The notes under the pieces were generated by a model. It had not been told where the DNA came from and ran no database searches. It saw only the letters and a program-made list of their open reading frames with translations. Shown here piece after piece: positions 31,752 through 45,578 of a stretch of 64,000 bases of DNA. Position numbers and translations under genes: made by a program. The stretch lies in the NCBI RefSeq assembly GCF_005144965.1, contig NZ_CP039704.1, positions 558,001-622,000 on the forward strand. Direction: 5' to 3'. The DNA comes from Hankyongella ginsenosidimutans. Its GTDB lineage: Bacteria; Pseudomonadota; Alphaproteobacteria; Sphingomonadales; Sphingomonadaceae. Every line of letters starts with the position of its first letter. Position 1 is the stretch's first letter.

Positions 31752-31950
31752 AGCCCGGCGCATCCATGGGGCATAAATACACAACGAACATAGGCCGCTC
31801 GCCATGCCCCCGGCCGGAGTTTATCCCCTCAGGGGCCGGGCGGAGTCGTCATTGCGAGGCGGAAAGCGCCGAAGCAATCCAGAAACGCCCGTGTTTTCAT
31901 GGATCGCCACGGCAGCATGCTGCCTCGCGATGACGGCTGCGCTTAAAGCC
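31752..31950. repeat. Mixed repeat: family C fragment joined to family B fragment
   Basis: 31800-31843 has CGGCCGGAGTTTATCCCC, as inside the family C elements, and 31846-31935 has CGTCATTGCGAGG ... CCTCGCGATGACG of family B. AAGCCAAACAGGACAG at 31945 also occurs near 16880. Together with the Abi leader these fill the gap to arfB; no gene is seen. Confidence 0.7.
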
Positions 31951-31964
31951 AAACAGGACAGACC

Positions 31965-32380
31965 CTAATCGTCCGCTGGTGGGCGGCGCATGGCCTTGAC
32001 CGTGCCGCGCTGGGTCTTGCCGGTCAGGCGGCGCTGCTTGGCTCCAAGCGTCGGTCGGGTCGGCCGCCGCTTGACCGGCTCGGGGATCGCCGCCTCCAGC
32101 AGTTTGGCCAGCCGCGCGATCAGATCCTGCCGGTTCATCTCCTGGGTGCGGTAGCGCTGGCCGAACAGCACCAGCTCGCCCGCCGCTGTCACCCGCCGGC
32201 CGCCAGCGCGCGCCAGCCGGGCCAGCACCCCGGCGGCCAGTCGAGCGCGTGCAGGTTCACGCGCAGTTCGACCGCCGTCTCCACCTTGTTGACGTTCTGC
32301 CCGCCCGGGCCGGATGCGCGCGCGAACGCGATGCGGTACGCATCGTCCGGCACGATCCATCCAGGCAGCGGCTCCAGCAT
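31965..32380 (-). CDS. arfB: Alternative ribosome-rescue factor ArfB (YaeJ), frameshifted
   Basis: Peptidyl-tRNA hydrolase that frees ribosomes stalled without a stop codon. About 138 residues. Start ATG 32378-32380 (MLEPLPGWIVPDDAYRIAF). The catalytic GGQ is in FARASGPGGQNVNKVETAVE. The basic C-terminal tail that enters the mRNA channel is seen as KRRPTRPTLGAKQRRLTGK. One frame break near 32225. It starts one base after the purL stop (TGACATG), so it is co-transcribed with purL. Confidence 0.88.
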
Positions 32381-32381
32381 G

Positions 32382-34587
32382 TCACCCCATCAGTCCGGGG
32401 AAGAAGGCTTCGTGGCTGGCCTTGAGGTCCGCGAGGGAGAGGGTTGCCAGACCCTGGAACCGGGCGGCATCCCCGCCGGTCTGCCCGAGCGCGACCGCCG
32501 GGACGCCCGCCGCCGCGGCAGCGGCCAGCAGCGCCGCCGGGTCAGGCGTCGTCACCACATAGCGGGCCTGATCCTCGCCGAACCAGAAGGCGTGGGGGCA
32601 CGACGTCCAGGGTCGAGACGTCCTGTCCGGCCACGAACCCGATGCCGCCGGCCAGCGCCATCTCGATGAGCGCGATCGCCAGCCCGCCGTCCGACACGTC
32701 ATGCACCGTGCGCAGCGCCCCGGCCAGAATCTGGGCGCGCACGAAGTCGCCGTTGCGGCGCTCGGCGGCGAGGTCGACCGGTGGCGGCGCGCCCGCTTCC
32801 CGCCCGCACAGCTCGCGCAGATACAGCGACTGGCCGAGATGCCCGCTGGTCGCACCGATCAGCACGATCGCCTCGCCCGGCTGCCGGAACGCCAGCGTCG
32901 CCATCCGGGCATAGTCCTCCAGCAGACCGACGCCACCGATGCCGGGCGTCGGCAGCACGCCCTGGCCCTTGGCGTCCGGCGAGGATTTGCTTTCGTTGTA
33001 GAGGCTGACGTTGCCGGAGACGACGGGGAAGTCGAGCGCCGTGCAGGCCTGTGCCATCCCTCGATGCAGCCGACGAACTGGCCCATGATCTCCGGGCGCA
33101 TGGGCGAGGCGAAGTTCATGCAGTCGGTGACCGCCAGCGGCAGCGCGCCGACCGCGGTGATGTTGCGCCAGCACTCGGCGATCGCCTGGCGGCCGCCCTC
33201 GACCGGGTCGGCATGGCAGTAGCGCGGCGTGCAGTCGGTCGACATGGCGAGCGCCTTGTCCGTGCCGTGGACGCGCACCACCGCGGCATCGCCGCCGGGG
33301 CGCTGGATCGTGTCCGCCATCACCATGTGGTCGTACTGCTCCCAGACCCAGCGGCGCGAGGCGAGGTCCGGGCAGCCGATGAGCGTGAGCAGCGCCTGCG
33401 CATAATCGTCTGGCGCGGGAACATCGCCGGCGGCGAGCTCCGCCGGCTTGGGCGTCGGGACCCACGGCCGCTCGTAGACCGGGGCGTCGTCCCCAGCGGC
33501 CCGAGCGGCATGTCGGCCGCGATCTGCCCCTGAAACTTCAGCACCAGCCGGCCGGTATCCGTGATGTGACCGATCACCGCGAAGTCGAGGCCCCATTTCT
33601 CGAAGATGCCGCGCGCGAACGCCTGCCGCTCCGGCTTCAGGATCATCAGCATGCGCTCCTGGCTTTCGGAGAGCATCATTTCATAGGGCACCATGCCGGT
33701 CTCGCGGCACGGGACCTGGTCGAGGTCCAGCTCGATGCCGACGCCGCCCTTGGACGCCATCTCGACCGAGGAGGAGGTGAGCCCGGCCGCGCCCATGTCC
33801 TGGATTGCGACAATCGAGTCGGACGCCATGAGTTCCAGGCACGCCTCGATCAGCAGCTTCTCGGTGAACGGGTCGCCGACCTGCACGGTCGGGCGCTTCT
33901 CTTCGCTGTCCTGCCCGAACTCGGCGGACGCCATGGTCGCGCCGTGGATGCCGTCCCGCCCGGTCTTGGAGCCGACATAGACCACCGGATTGCCGACGCC
34001 GGCGGCGGCCGAATAGAAAATCCTGTCGGCCCGCGCGAGGCCGACCGTCATGGCGTTGACCAGGATGTTGCCGTTGTAGGCCGGATGGAAGTTGACCTCG
34101 CCGCCGACCGTCGGCACGCCGACGCAGTTGCCATAGCCGCCGATGCCCGCGACCACACCCGCGATCAGGTGCTTCATCTTCGGATGGTCCGGCGCGCCAA
34201 AGCGCAGGGCATTGAGGTTGGCGATGGGCCGCGCGCCCATGGTGAACACGTCGCGCAATATGCCGCCGACGCCGGTCGCTGCCCCTGGTACGGCTCGATG
34301 TAGCTCGGGTGGTTGTGGCTCTCCATCTTGAAGATCGCGGCCCAGCCGTCACCAATATCGATCACGCCGGCGTTCTCGCCCGGCCCCTGGATCACCCACG
34401 GTGCCTTGGTCGGCAGCTTCTTCAGGTGCACGCGGCTGGACTTGTAGGAACAGTGTTCGGACCACATGACGGAAAAGATGCCAAGTTCGGTCAGGTTCGG
34501 CGCGCGGCCGAGCGCATCCAGAATACGCTGGTATTCGGCGTCGGTCAGGCCGTGCTGGGCGATGATGTCGGCGGTGATCTCGGTCAT
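32382..34587 (-). CDS. purL: Phosphoribosylformylglycinamidine synthase II, frameshifted
   Basis: Fourth step of purine synthesis: FGAR + glutamine-derived ammonia + ATP to FGAM. About 735 residues, the length of the small PurL that works with PurQ and PurS (neither is in this window). Start ATG 34585-34587 ([18 protein letters not shown]). Motifs include [47 protein letters not shown] and [20 protein letters not shown] sequence. Breaks lie near 34280, 33500, 33060, 32860 and 32595. An essential gene in five pieces is strong evidence for sequence error. Forms an operon with arfB. Confidence 0.92.
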
Positions 34588-34697
34588 GTCGGGGTTCCCG
34601 TGGATGGGCTTGCGCGGCGCACGCGCGACGATGCGCTGCATCTAGCGGCGCTGTCGCTGCTTGACCAGTGGCCGCGGATACGCCGGCCCCACGCACG
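34588..34697. other. Short gap before a family A element
   Basis: Divergent region between purL (minus) and mdh (plus). Nothing is seen apart from the family A element that follows; promoters for purL should lie here. Confidence 0.4.
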
Positions 34698-34804
34698 TAG
34701 TGCCTCAGTTTGAAATTCTGCCGCTCACCCTGAGCTTGACGAAGGGTGAGCGGCTCGTGGTTCGTCAAGCTCACCACGAGCGGATTTTTCAAACTGAGGC
34801 ACTA
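34698..34804. repeat. Family A element with perfect 17-bp ends and 9-bp flanking repeats
   Basis: TAGTGCCTCAGTTTGAA at the left is matched exactly by TTCAAACTGAGGCACTA at the right. The core has CCGCTCACCCTGAGC, then GGTGAGCGGCTCGTGG, then CTCACCACGAGCGG, allowing two alternative stems. CCCCACGCA occurs on each side (34687-34695 and 34805-34813). 238 bases of gap without a recognised feature follow before mdh. Confidence 0.82.
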
Positions 34805-34873
34805 CCCCACGCATCGAGGGGTGACGCCGGCGGGTGCTCCCGCCAAGGTCGCAGGCGTTTTGCAGACGGATGA

Positions 34874-36004
<1,131 letters not shown>

Positions 36005-36012
36005 GGACTCAC

Positions 36013-36042
36013 GCGTCATCCCGGCGAAAGCCGGGATGACGG
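36013..36042. repeat. Short REP-like palindrome between mdh and sucC
   Basis: CGTCATCCCGGC ... GCCGGGATGACG, 9 bases after the mdh stop. The same arms appear inside the family C elements. It could stabilise or end part of the mdh message. Confidence 0.65.
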
Positions 36043-36080
36043 CAGAAGCTGATTTGGATTCTTCAGAAAAGGGCCGCCCC

Positions 36081-37278
36081 ATGAACATTCACGAATATCA
36101 GGCCAAGCAGCTGCTGGCGAAGTTCGGCGTGGCGATTTCGCCGGGCGCAGTCGCCTTCACGCCCGAGGAAGCGGTCGCCGGCGCGAAGACGCTGCCTGGG
36201 CCGCTCTATGTCGTGAAAAGCCAGATCCACGCCGGCGGCCGCGGCAAGGGCAAGTTCGTCGGCCTCGGCCCGGATGCCAAGGGCGGGGTCCGGCTGGCGC
36301 GCTCGATCGAGGAGGTCGAGGCCCATGCCAAGGAAATGCTCGGCCGCGTGCTGGTGACCGTGCAGACCGGCCCGCAGGGCAAGGAGGTGAAGCGCCTCTA
36401 CATCGAAAACGGCTCGGACATTGCGCACGAATATTACTTCTCGCTGGTGGTTGATCGCGGCACCGGTCGTGTCGGCGTGATCGCTTCGACCGAAGGCGGC
36501 GTGGACATCGAGGAAGTCGCCGAGCATCACCCGGAAAAGATCGTCAGCTTCTCCGTCGACCCGGCGACCGGCTTCATGCCGCACCACGCGCGCGCGGTCG
36601 CCTTCGGCCTGAAGCTCACCGGCGACCTGAACAAGCAGTGCCAGGACACGGTGACCAAGCTTTATGAAGCCTTCGTCGCCACCGACGCCTCCATGCTGGA
36701 GGTCAACCCGCTGATCGCCACGACCGACGGCTACATCCGCGTGCTCGACGCCAAGATGGGCTTCGACTCGAACGCGCTGTACCGGCACCCGGACATCGTT
36801 GAACTGCGCGACCTGGCCGAAGAAGACCCGATGGAAATCGAGGCCTCGAAGTTCGACCTCGCCTACATCAAGCTCGACGGCAACATCGGCTGCATGGTGA
36901 ACGGCGCGGGGCTGGCCATGGCCTCGCTCGACATCATCAAGCTGTCCGGCGGCGAGCCGGCCAACTTCCTCGATGTCGGCGGCGGCGCCCAAGGAAAAGG
37001 TGCAGGCGGCGTTCAAGATCATCCTCTCCGACCCCGCGGTCAAAGGCATTCTGGTCAACATCTTCGGCGGCATCATGCGTTGCGACATCATCGCTGAAGG
37101 CGTCGTGGCGGCGGCCCGCGAACTGGCGCTGACCGTGCCGCTGGTCGTGCGCCTGGAAGGCACCAACGTCGACCTTGGCAAGAAGATCATGGCCGAAAGC
37201 GGCCTCGCCATCGTCCCCGCAGACGACCTGGGCGACGCCGCCCGCAAGATCGTCGCTGCGATCCAACAAGCCGCTTGA
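36081..37278 (+). CDS. sucC: Succinyl-CoA synthetase beta subunit, frameshifted
   Basis: With SucD converts succinyl-CoA to succinate with NTP formation. About 400 residues. Start ATG 36081 ([17 protein letters not shown]). ATP-grasp features include [18 protein letters not shown] and [11 protein letters not shown]; the C-terminal domain has NFLDVGGGA, then after a break near 36990 [12 protein letters not shown] and [16 protein letters not shown]. Ends [13 protein letters not shown]. Confidence 0.95.
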
Positions 37279-37294
37279 AGCCGGAGAACCCCAC

Positions 37295-38179
37295 ATGTCC
37301 ATTCTCGTCACCAAAGACACCAAGGTCATCTGCCAGGGCTTCACCGGCAAGCAGGGCACCTTTCACTCTGAACAAGCCATCGCGTACGGCACCCGCATGG
37401 TCGGCGGCACCGCGCCCGGCAAGGGCGGCTCGACCCACCTGAACCTGCCGGTGTTCGATACGGTCGCGCAGGCCAGGGCCGCGACCGGCTGCGACGCCAG
37501 CGTGATCTACGTGCCGCCTCCCGGCGCGGCGGATGCGATCCTCGAGGCGATCGAGGCGGAGATTCCGCTGGTGGTCTGCATCACCGAGGGCATTCCCGTG
37601 CTCGACATGGTGAAGGTCAAGCGGGCGCTTCAGGGCTCCAGGACCCGACTGATCGGCCCGAACTGCCCGGGCGTGCTGACGCCGAACGAATGCAAGATCG
37701 GCATCATGCCGGGCAGCATCTTCCGCAAGGGTTCGGTCGGCATCGTCTCGCGCTCCGGCACCCTGACCTACGAAGCGGTGTTTCAGACCACGGCGGTCGG
37801 GCTGGGCCAGACCACGGCAGTCGGCATCGGCGGCGATCCGGTCAACGGCACCAACTTCGTCGACGTGCTGGAAATGCTGATGGCCGACCCCGAGACCCAG
37901 CAAATCATCATGATCGGTGAAATTGGCGGCGACGCCGAAGAGAACGGTGCACAATTCCTGGCGGACGAAGCCAAGCGCGGGCGCAAGAAGCCGACCGTCG
38001 GCTTCATCGCCGGTCGCACCGCACCGCCCGGCCGTCGCATGGGCCACGCCGGCGCCATCGTCGCCGGCGGCAAGGGCCGCGCCGAGGACAAGATCGAGGC
38101 CATGCGCGCGGCGGGCATCGTTGTCGCCGACTCTCCGTCTGAACTTGGCGTCACACTGGCGCAGGTTTTGAAGGGCTAA
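37295..38179 (+). CDS. sucD: Succinyl-CoA synthetase alpha subunit
   Basis: Intact, 294 residues, the usual length. Start ATG 37295 ([20 protein letters not shown]) with GGAG upstream and 16 bases after sucC. The CoA-binding Rossmann part contains [35 protein letters not shown] follows. The phosphohistidine is in [13 protein letters not shown]. It binds CoA and is phosphorylated during turnover. Confidence 0.96.
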   Translation: MSILVTKDTKVICQGFTGKQGTFHSEQAIAYGTRMVGGTAPGKGGSTHLNLPVFDTVAQARAATGCDASVIYVPPPGAADAILEAIEAEIPLVVCITEGIPVLDMVKVKRALQGSRTRLIGPNCPGVLTPNECKIGIMPGSIFRKGSVGIVSRSGTLTYEAVFQTTAVGLGQTTAVGIGGDPVNGTNFVDVLEMLMADPETQQIIMIGEIGGDAEENGAQFLADEAKRGRKKPTVGFIAGRTAPPGRRMGHAGAIVAGGKGRAEDKIEAMRAAGIVVADSPSELGVTLAQVLKG

Positions 38180-38203
38180 ATCTTGAATGCTTCGGATCTC
38201 AAT

Positions 38204-38424
38204 GATCTGAAACATGAATCTTGGTCCATGGATTTGAAAAGAGCCTGATTCACGCCATCGGTTGCAGCAATCATGCTTCAACCTCAACCGATCAGGCTCT
38301 AGACCTTGGTCGTTTCAGATTGAATCGATCTGAAACGTGAATCATGATCCATGTATTTGAAAAGAGCCTGATTCACGCCATCGGTTGCAGCAATCATGCT
38401 TCAACCTCAACCGATCAGGCTCTA
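38204..38424. repeat. Tandem pair of family D palindromes, 123-bp period
   Basis: Two direct copies start GATCTGAAAC at 38204 and 38327. Each contains AGAGCCTGATTCACGCCATCGG ... ACCGATCAGGCTCT, a long hairpin, identical in both copies. The first copy ends with a D' half (GACCTTGGTCGTTTCAGATTG). The pair fills the gap between sucD and sucA and may end or attenuate transcription there. Confidence 0.85.
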
Positions 38425-38438
38425 ACGGGAGCAGACCG

Positions 38439-41362
38439 ATGCTGGACACCATGGTGGACGATCTCGCAGGCGTCAGCGCCAGCTTTGTCGAGCAGCTCTA
38501 CGGACGCTACAAATCCGATCCGGCATCGGTCGAACCGAGTTGGCAGCGCTATTTCCAGGGGCTGGAGCAGACTGCGGCGGCGGTAAAATCCGGCCCATCC
38601 TGGGCGCGCAGCAACTGGCCGCTGCCGATGACCGACGCACTGACCGCCGGGCTTGACCCGCTGCAGATGCAGCTCGACCCCAAGCCGGCCAAGGGCGACA
38701 AGCCCGCGCCGACCGCAGCGCCGGCAGCCGGCGTCAGCGCCGAGGACGTGCGCCGGGCCGCCGACGACAGCCTGCGCGCCATGCTGCTGATCCGCCTGTA
38801 CCGGGTGCGCGGCCACCTGGAAGCGCAGCTTGACCCGCTGGGTCTGGCCCAGCGCCCGCACCACCCGGAGCTTGACCCCGCGACCCATGGCTTTGGCCCC
38901 GGCGACATGGACCGGCCGATCTATCTGGGCGGCGCGCTTGGACTGCAAACCGGAACCGTGCGCCAGATCGTCGAGATCGTGCGCCGCAATTATTGCGGCC
39001 ATGTCGGTGTGGAATACATGCACATCGGCGACCGCGACGAGCGCCTGTGGATCCAGAACCGGGTCGAAGGCGTCGAGAAGGACGTCGAATTCTCCCCGGA
39101 AGGCAAGATCGCGATCCTGAAGAAGGTGATCGAAACCGAGTCCTTCGAGAAGTTCCTCGCGCGCAAATTCGTCGGCACCAAGCGCTTCGGTCTTGATGGC
39201 GGCGAGTCCATGGTGCCGGCGCTGGAAGCCATCATCAAGGTCGGCGGTGCCATGGGCGTGCAGGAGATCGTGATCGGCATGCCGCACCGCGGCCGCCTGA
39301 ATGTGCTGACCAACGTCATGCAGAAGCCGTACCGGCAGTTGTTCCATGAATTCGCCGGCGGTTCCTCCAACCCGGACGATGTCGGCGGCTCCGGCGACGT
39401 GAAATACCACCTCGGCACCTCGACCGACCGCGGCTTCGACGGCAATATGGTGCACTTGTCGCTGTGCCCGAACCCGTCCCACCTCGAGGCGGTCAACCCG
39501 GTGGCGCTCGGCCGGGTGCGCGCCAAGCAGACCCAGCGCGGCGATCTGGAGCGCACGCAGGTGCTGCCGCTGCTGCTGCACGGGGACGCCGCCTTCGCCG
39601 GCCAGGGCATCGTCATGGAATGCTTCGCCTTCTCGGGCATCGGCGGCTATAACACCGGCGGCACGATCCATTTCGTGGTCAACAATCAGGTCGGCTTCAC
39701 CACCAGCCCGCAATATGCGCGCTCGTCGCCCTACCCGTCCGACATCGCCAAGATGGTGCAGGCGCCGATCTTCCATGTGAACGGCGACGACCCCGAAGCG
39801 GTGGTGTTCGCCACCAAGCTGGCAACCGAATTCCGCCAGACCTTCAAGCGCGACGTCGTGGTCGACATGTGGTGCTACCGCCGCTTCGGCCATAACGAGT
39901 CGGACGAGCCGGCCTTCACCCAGCCGATCATGTACAAGGCGATCCGCAACCACCCGTTCGTCTCGACGCTCTATGCCGAGCGGCTGAAGGCCCAGGGCGT
40001 GGTGAGCGATGAACAGGTCAAGGAGATCGAAAGCCAGTACATCGCCACTCTTGACGCCGAATTCGAGACGGCGCGCGCCTACAAACCGAACAAGGCGGAC
40101 TGGTTCGAGGGGCGGTGGTCGGGCCTCTCAAGCCCGCCGAGGACATCACCGATCGCCGCTCGGCCTCGACCGGCGTCGCTCTCGACACCCTGCGCGAGAT
40201 CGGCGCGGTGCTGACCAGCTGGCCGAACGGCTTCGACATTCACAAGACGCTGGCGCGCGTCATTTCCGCGCGCGCCGAGGCGTTGAAATCCGGCGAAGGG
40301 CTGGACTGGGCGACAGCGGAAGCGCTGGCGTTCGGCGCGTTGATCCGGGATGGGTACGGCGTGCGTCTCTCCGGCCAGGACTCGGGGCGCGGCACATTCA
40401 GCCAGCGTCACGCCGTGTTCGTCGACCAGGCCACCGAGGCGCGCCACGTACCCTTGCAGCAGTTCGGCGGCGCCTTCGAGGTATTCGACAGCCCGCTCTC
40501 CGAATACGGGGTGATGGGCTATGAGTACGGCTTCGCAATGGCGGAACCGAACTGGCTGGTGCTGTGGGAAGGCCAGTTCGGCGATTTCGCCAACGGTGCG
40601 CAGATCATCATCGACCAGTTCCTGGCGTCCGGCGAAGCCAAGTGGCTGCGCGCCAATGGCCTCGTGCTGCTGCTGCCGCACGGCTACGAGGGCCAGGGGC
40701 CGGAGCATAGTTCGGCCCGGCTCGAGCGCTTCCTTCAATTGTGTGCGGAAGACAATATCCAGGTCGCCAACTGCACCACACCTGCAAATTACTTCCACAT
40801 CCTCAGGCGGCAGATGCTGCGCGGGTTCCGCAAGCCGCTGGTGATGATGACGCCGAAGTCACTGCTGCGGCACAAGAAGGCGGTCTCGACGCTTGCCGAA
40901 CTGGGGCCGGATGCGCAGTTCCATCGGGTGCTGTTCGATAACGCCGAGATCGGCGGCCATTCCGAGCTGAAGCTCGCCGCCGACGACAAGATCAAGCGGG
41001 TCGTCCTCTGCACCGGCAAGGTCTATTATGATTTGCTGGAGGAGCGCGACGCACAGGGCCTTGCCGACACCTACCTCGCGCGGGTGGAGCAGCTCTATCC
41101 CTTCCCGACCACGGCGCTGACCGAACTGCTGACGCGCTTCAAGAATGCGACCGATATCGTCTGGTGCCAGGAAGAACCGAAGAATGCGGGTGCCTGGTTC
41201 TTCGTCGAGCCGTATATCGAGGATGTCCTGCAGAAGGCCGGTGCCAGGACGCCGCGTGCGCGCTACGCTGGCCGGGCGGCGGCGGCGGCGACGGCAACCG
41301 GTCTTGCCTCCCGCCACGCGCAGGAGCAGGCGAAGCTCGTCGGGGAAGCGCTGGGGCAATGA
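38439..41362 (+). CDS. sucA: 2-oxoglutarate dehydrogenase E1 component, frameshifted
   Basis: Thiamine-diphosphate enzyme that decarboxylates 2-oxoglutarate and passes the succinyl group to SucB. About 975 residues. Start ATG 38439 (MLDTMVDDLAGVSASFVEQL), with GGGAG upstream. The N-terminal SucB-binding part has GRYKSDPASVEPSWQRYF. Catalytic regions include MPHRGRLNVLTNV, SLCPNPSHLEAVNPVALG and RRFGHNESDEPAFTQP. One frame break near 40118 (DWFEGRWSGL to GPLKPAEDITDRRS). The C-terminal half has GYEYGFAMAEPNWLVLWEGQ. Its stop overlaps the next gene by 4 bases. Confidence 0.95.
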
Positions 41363-41857
41363 TGCAACCTGCGGCCATCGTCGCGCTTGCGCTTGCGCTA
41401 CCCGCCGGCGACGCCGGTGCGCAAGCCGGCTATTGGCTGCCGCTGGGTTACACGGCGGAGAATGGCGGGCGCGCCGTGCTGGTCTCCCCGGCCAGCGACC
41501 GGCTGCGCTATGCGATCGCGGCCACTGCACGCTTCCGGGACGCCAGCGGCACAGCACTGCCCAGCCCGACGGTCGATTATGTTTACACGGTCGTCGACTG
41601 CATCGGGCAGACCTACCAGCCGTTCCGGCGCGTCCGCGTCTCTGCGGCGACCCCAGATCAACCTGAGCGCACGGAATTGTCCGACCCCGCGACACCGTTC
41701 GCCGAGCCCGGGGCGACCCCCGCCCGGCCCCTTGAGCATCGTCTGCGGCAAGGCTCGCCCTGCGCTTCAAGGTGCGCTGACCGCTGAAGACCTCACACGC
41801 GAAGCGCGCTGGCAGGCGCTGGCTGCCGCGCAGACCTCTGACTCCTTACCCCGCTAG
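41359..41857 (+). CDS. Small exported protein of unknown function within the suc operon, frameshifted
   Basis: About 165 residues. ATG 41359 (or the next ATG, 41362) overlaps the sucA stop (ATGA). A signal peptide is likely (MMQPAAIVALALALPAGDAGA). The mature part starts QAGYWLPLGYTAENGG and contains YVYTVVDCIGQTYQPFRRV and, after a shift near 41700, SIVCGKARPALQ; the two Cys could form a disulfide. I do not recognise the family. Its place between sucA and sucB, with overlap at one end and 12 bases at the other, shows co-transcription with the 2-oxoglutarate dehydrogenase genes. Confidence 0.65.
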
Positions 41858-41869
41858 AAAGGGCACCAC

Positions 41870-43106
41870 ATGGCAACCGAAGTCAAAATTCCGACGCTGG
41901 GCGAGTCGATTACCGAGGCCACCATCGGCAGCTGGCTGAAGAAGGTTGGGGATGCGGTGAAGGCAGACGAACCGATCGCCGAACTGGAGACGGACAAGGT
42001 CGCGGTCGAGCTGATGGCCCCGCTGCCGGCGTACTGACCGACCTGCTGGCCAAGGCGGGCGACACGGTGGAAGTCGGCGCGGTCGTCGCGATGATCAGCG
42101 AGGTGCAGCAGCGCCCGCGAAGGACACCGCTGCCAAGCCGGAGGCGGCACCTGCCGCTGCGCCAGCCCCGCACCGGCGGCGGTGGCCGAAGCCCCGGCCG
42201 CGCCGTCGGATGCCCTGCAGCCGATGTCCCCGCAGTCCGGCGTATCATCGAGGACTATAACCTCGATCCCGCTTCCATCGCCGGCACCGGCAAGGATGGC
42301 CGCCTGACCAAGGAAGACGTGCTGGCGGCCATCGAAAAGGCACGGCCCGCGCACTGGCACGCAGTGGCGCCACCGCGCCCGCGGCTCCGGTCGCTGCGGC
42401 CCATACCCGCCAGGAAGAGCGGGTGAAGATGACCCGCCTGCGCCAGACCATTGCCAAGCGGCTGAAGGAGGCGCAGAACACCGCTGCCATGCTCACCACC
42501 TTCAACGACATCGACATGTCGGCGGTGATCGAGGCACGCAACAAGTACAAGGACCTGTTCGAGAAGAAGCACGGCATCAAGCTCGGCTTCATGAGCTTCT
42601 TCGTCAAAGCCGCCGTGCTGGCGCTGCGCGATGTGCCGGCGGTGAATGCGGCGATCGAGGGCGACGAACTGGTCTACCGCAATTATGCCGACATCGGCGT
42701 CGCTGTCTCGGCGCCGAACGGCCTGGTCGTACCGATCCTGCGCAACGCCGACCAGATGAGCTTTGCCGACTGCGAGAAGGCGATCGCCGACTTCGGCAAG
42801 CGCGCCCGCGACGGTCAGCTCAAGATCGAAGAAATGCAGGGCGGCACCTTCACCATCTCGAACGGCGGCATTTTCGGCTCGCTGATGTCGACGCCGATTC
42901 TCAACCCGCCGCAATCCGGCGTGCTCGGCATGCACCGCATCGAAGACCGGCCGGTGGTGCGCAACGGCCAGATCGTCGTGCGGCCGATGATGTATCTGGC
43001 GCTGTCCTATGATCACCGCCTGATCGATGGCCGCGAGGGCGTGACCTTCCTGGTGCGCATCAAGGAAGCGATCGAAGACCCGGCCCGCCTGCTGCTCGAC
43101 ATGTAG
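41870..43106 (+). CDS. sucB: 2-oxoglutarate dehydrogenase E2 (dihydrolipoyl succinyltransferase), frameshifted
   Basis: Core of the complex, about 412 residues. Start ATG 41870 ([20 protein letters not shown]). Lipoyl domain with the lipoyl lysine in [14 protein letters not shown]; an Ala/Pro linker broken by several shifts (near 42023, 42110, 42230); the E1/E3-binding domain [20 protein letters not shown]; and, after a break near 42350, the catalytic domain starting [18 protein letters not shown] with the active-site motif [13 protein letters not shown]. Ends DPARLLLDM. Lies in the suc operon. Confidence 0.94.
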
Positions 43107-43114
43107 AGGACGCC

Positions 43115-43896
43115 ATGACCCGAACGATCCGCCTCGCCCTCGCCGCGCTCGCCCTCGCCCTGCCGGTGCCCGCGCAGGGTGCGGCGGCGAGTCCCGGTGC
43201 CGCCGCGCAACTGGATCAGCTGATCCAGCAACAGGACCGGCTTCCGATCGACGCCGAGCGGGACAAGCGCGACCGTCCAGCCGACGTCATGGCGCTGGCC
43301 GGGGTTGGACCGGGCATGCGCGTGCTCGATCTCTATTCCGGCGGCGGCTACTGGTCCGAGTTGTTCAGCCGGGCTGTCGGCCCGCGCGGCGTCACGTTCG
43401 CACACAACAACGCTGCATACCTTGGATTCTCGAAGGACGAGCTGGCGCAGCGCGATATCGCGCACCGCCTGCCCGGCGTGCGCCGGTTGATGGCGGAAAA
43501 CAACCGGCTGTTCCTGGCACCGGACAGCCTCGATGTCGTCTGGTTCAGCCTTGGCTATCACGATATCGCCCTCGACCAGCCGCAGGATGGCTGGCCCAGG
43601 ATCGACGGCGACCAGTTGCGCCGGACGCTGTTTACCGCCCTGAAGCCCGGCGGGCGGCTGGTGATCATCGACCACCGCGCGCCCGCCGGCATGGACCCGG
43701 ACGAATCCGGCGCCAAGCTGCACCGGATCGACCCGCGGCCGTGATCGGTCAACTGACGGCGGCAGGCTTTACGCTGCAGACGACCAGCGACCTGCTTGTC
43801 AATACGGACGATCCCCACACCGAGACTGCCTTTGCGCCCACGATCCGAGGCAAGACCGACCGCTTCATCCTTGTCTTCGTTAAACCGAAGGGCTGA
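43115..43896 (+). CDS. Exported class I SAM-dependent methyltransferase-like protein, frameshifted
   Basis: About 260 residues. Start ATG 43115 (MTRTIRLALAALALALPVPA), a clear signal peptide, 8 bases after sucB. The mature part has the SAM-binding motif VLDLYSGGGYWSELFS and later LKPGGRLVIIDHRAPAG. A break near 43738 leads to AAGFTLQTTSDLLVNTDDPH and the end LVFVKPKG. This resembles the predicted methyltransferases of COG4798, whose substrate is unknown; an exported methyltransferase is odd because SAM is cytoplasmic. It is co-transcribed with sucB by position. Confidence 0.75.
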
Positions 43897-43900
43897 CCCC

Positions 43901-45578
<1,678 letters not shown>

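Noticed and set aside
38204..38424. CRISPR or attachment-site pair
   Set aside because: Only two long units with internal palindromes of a family found elsewhere in the window; no integrase.
38415..39953. 512-codon minus-strand open frame
   Set aside because: Lies entirely opposite the well conserved sucA gene.
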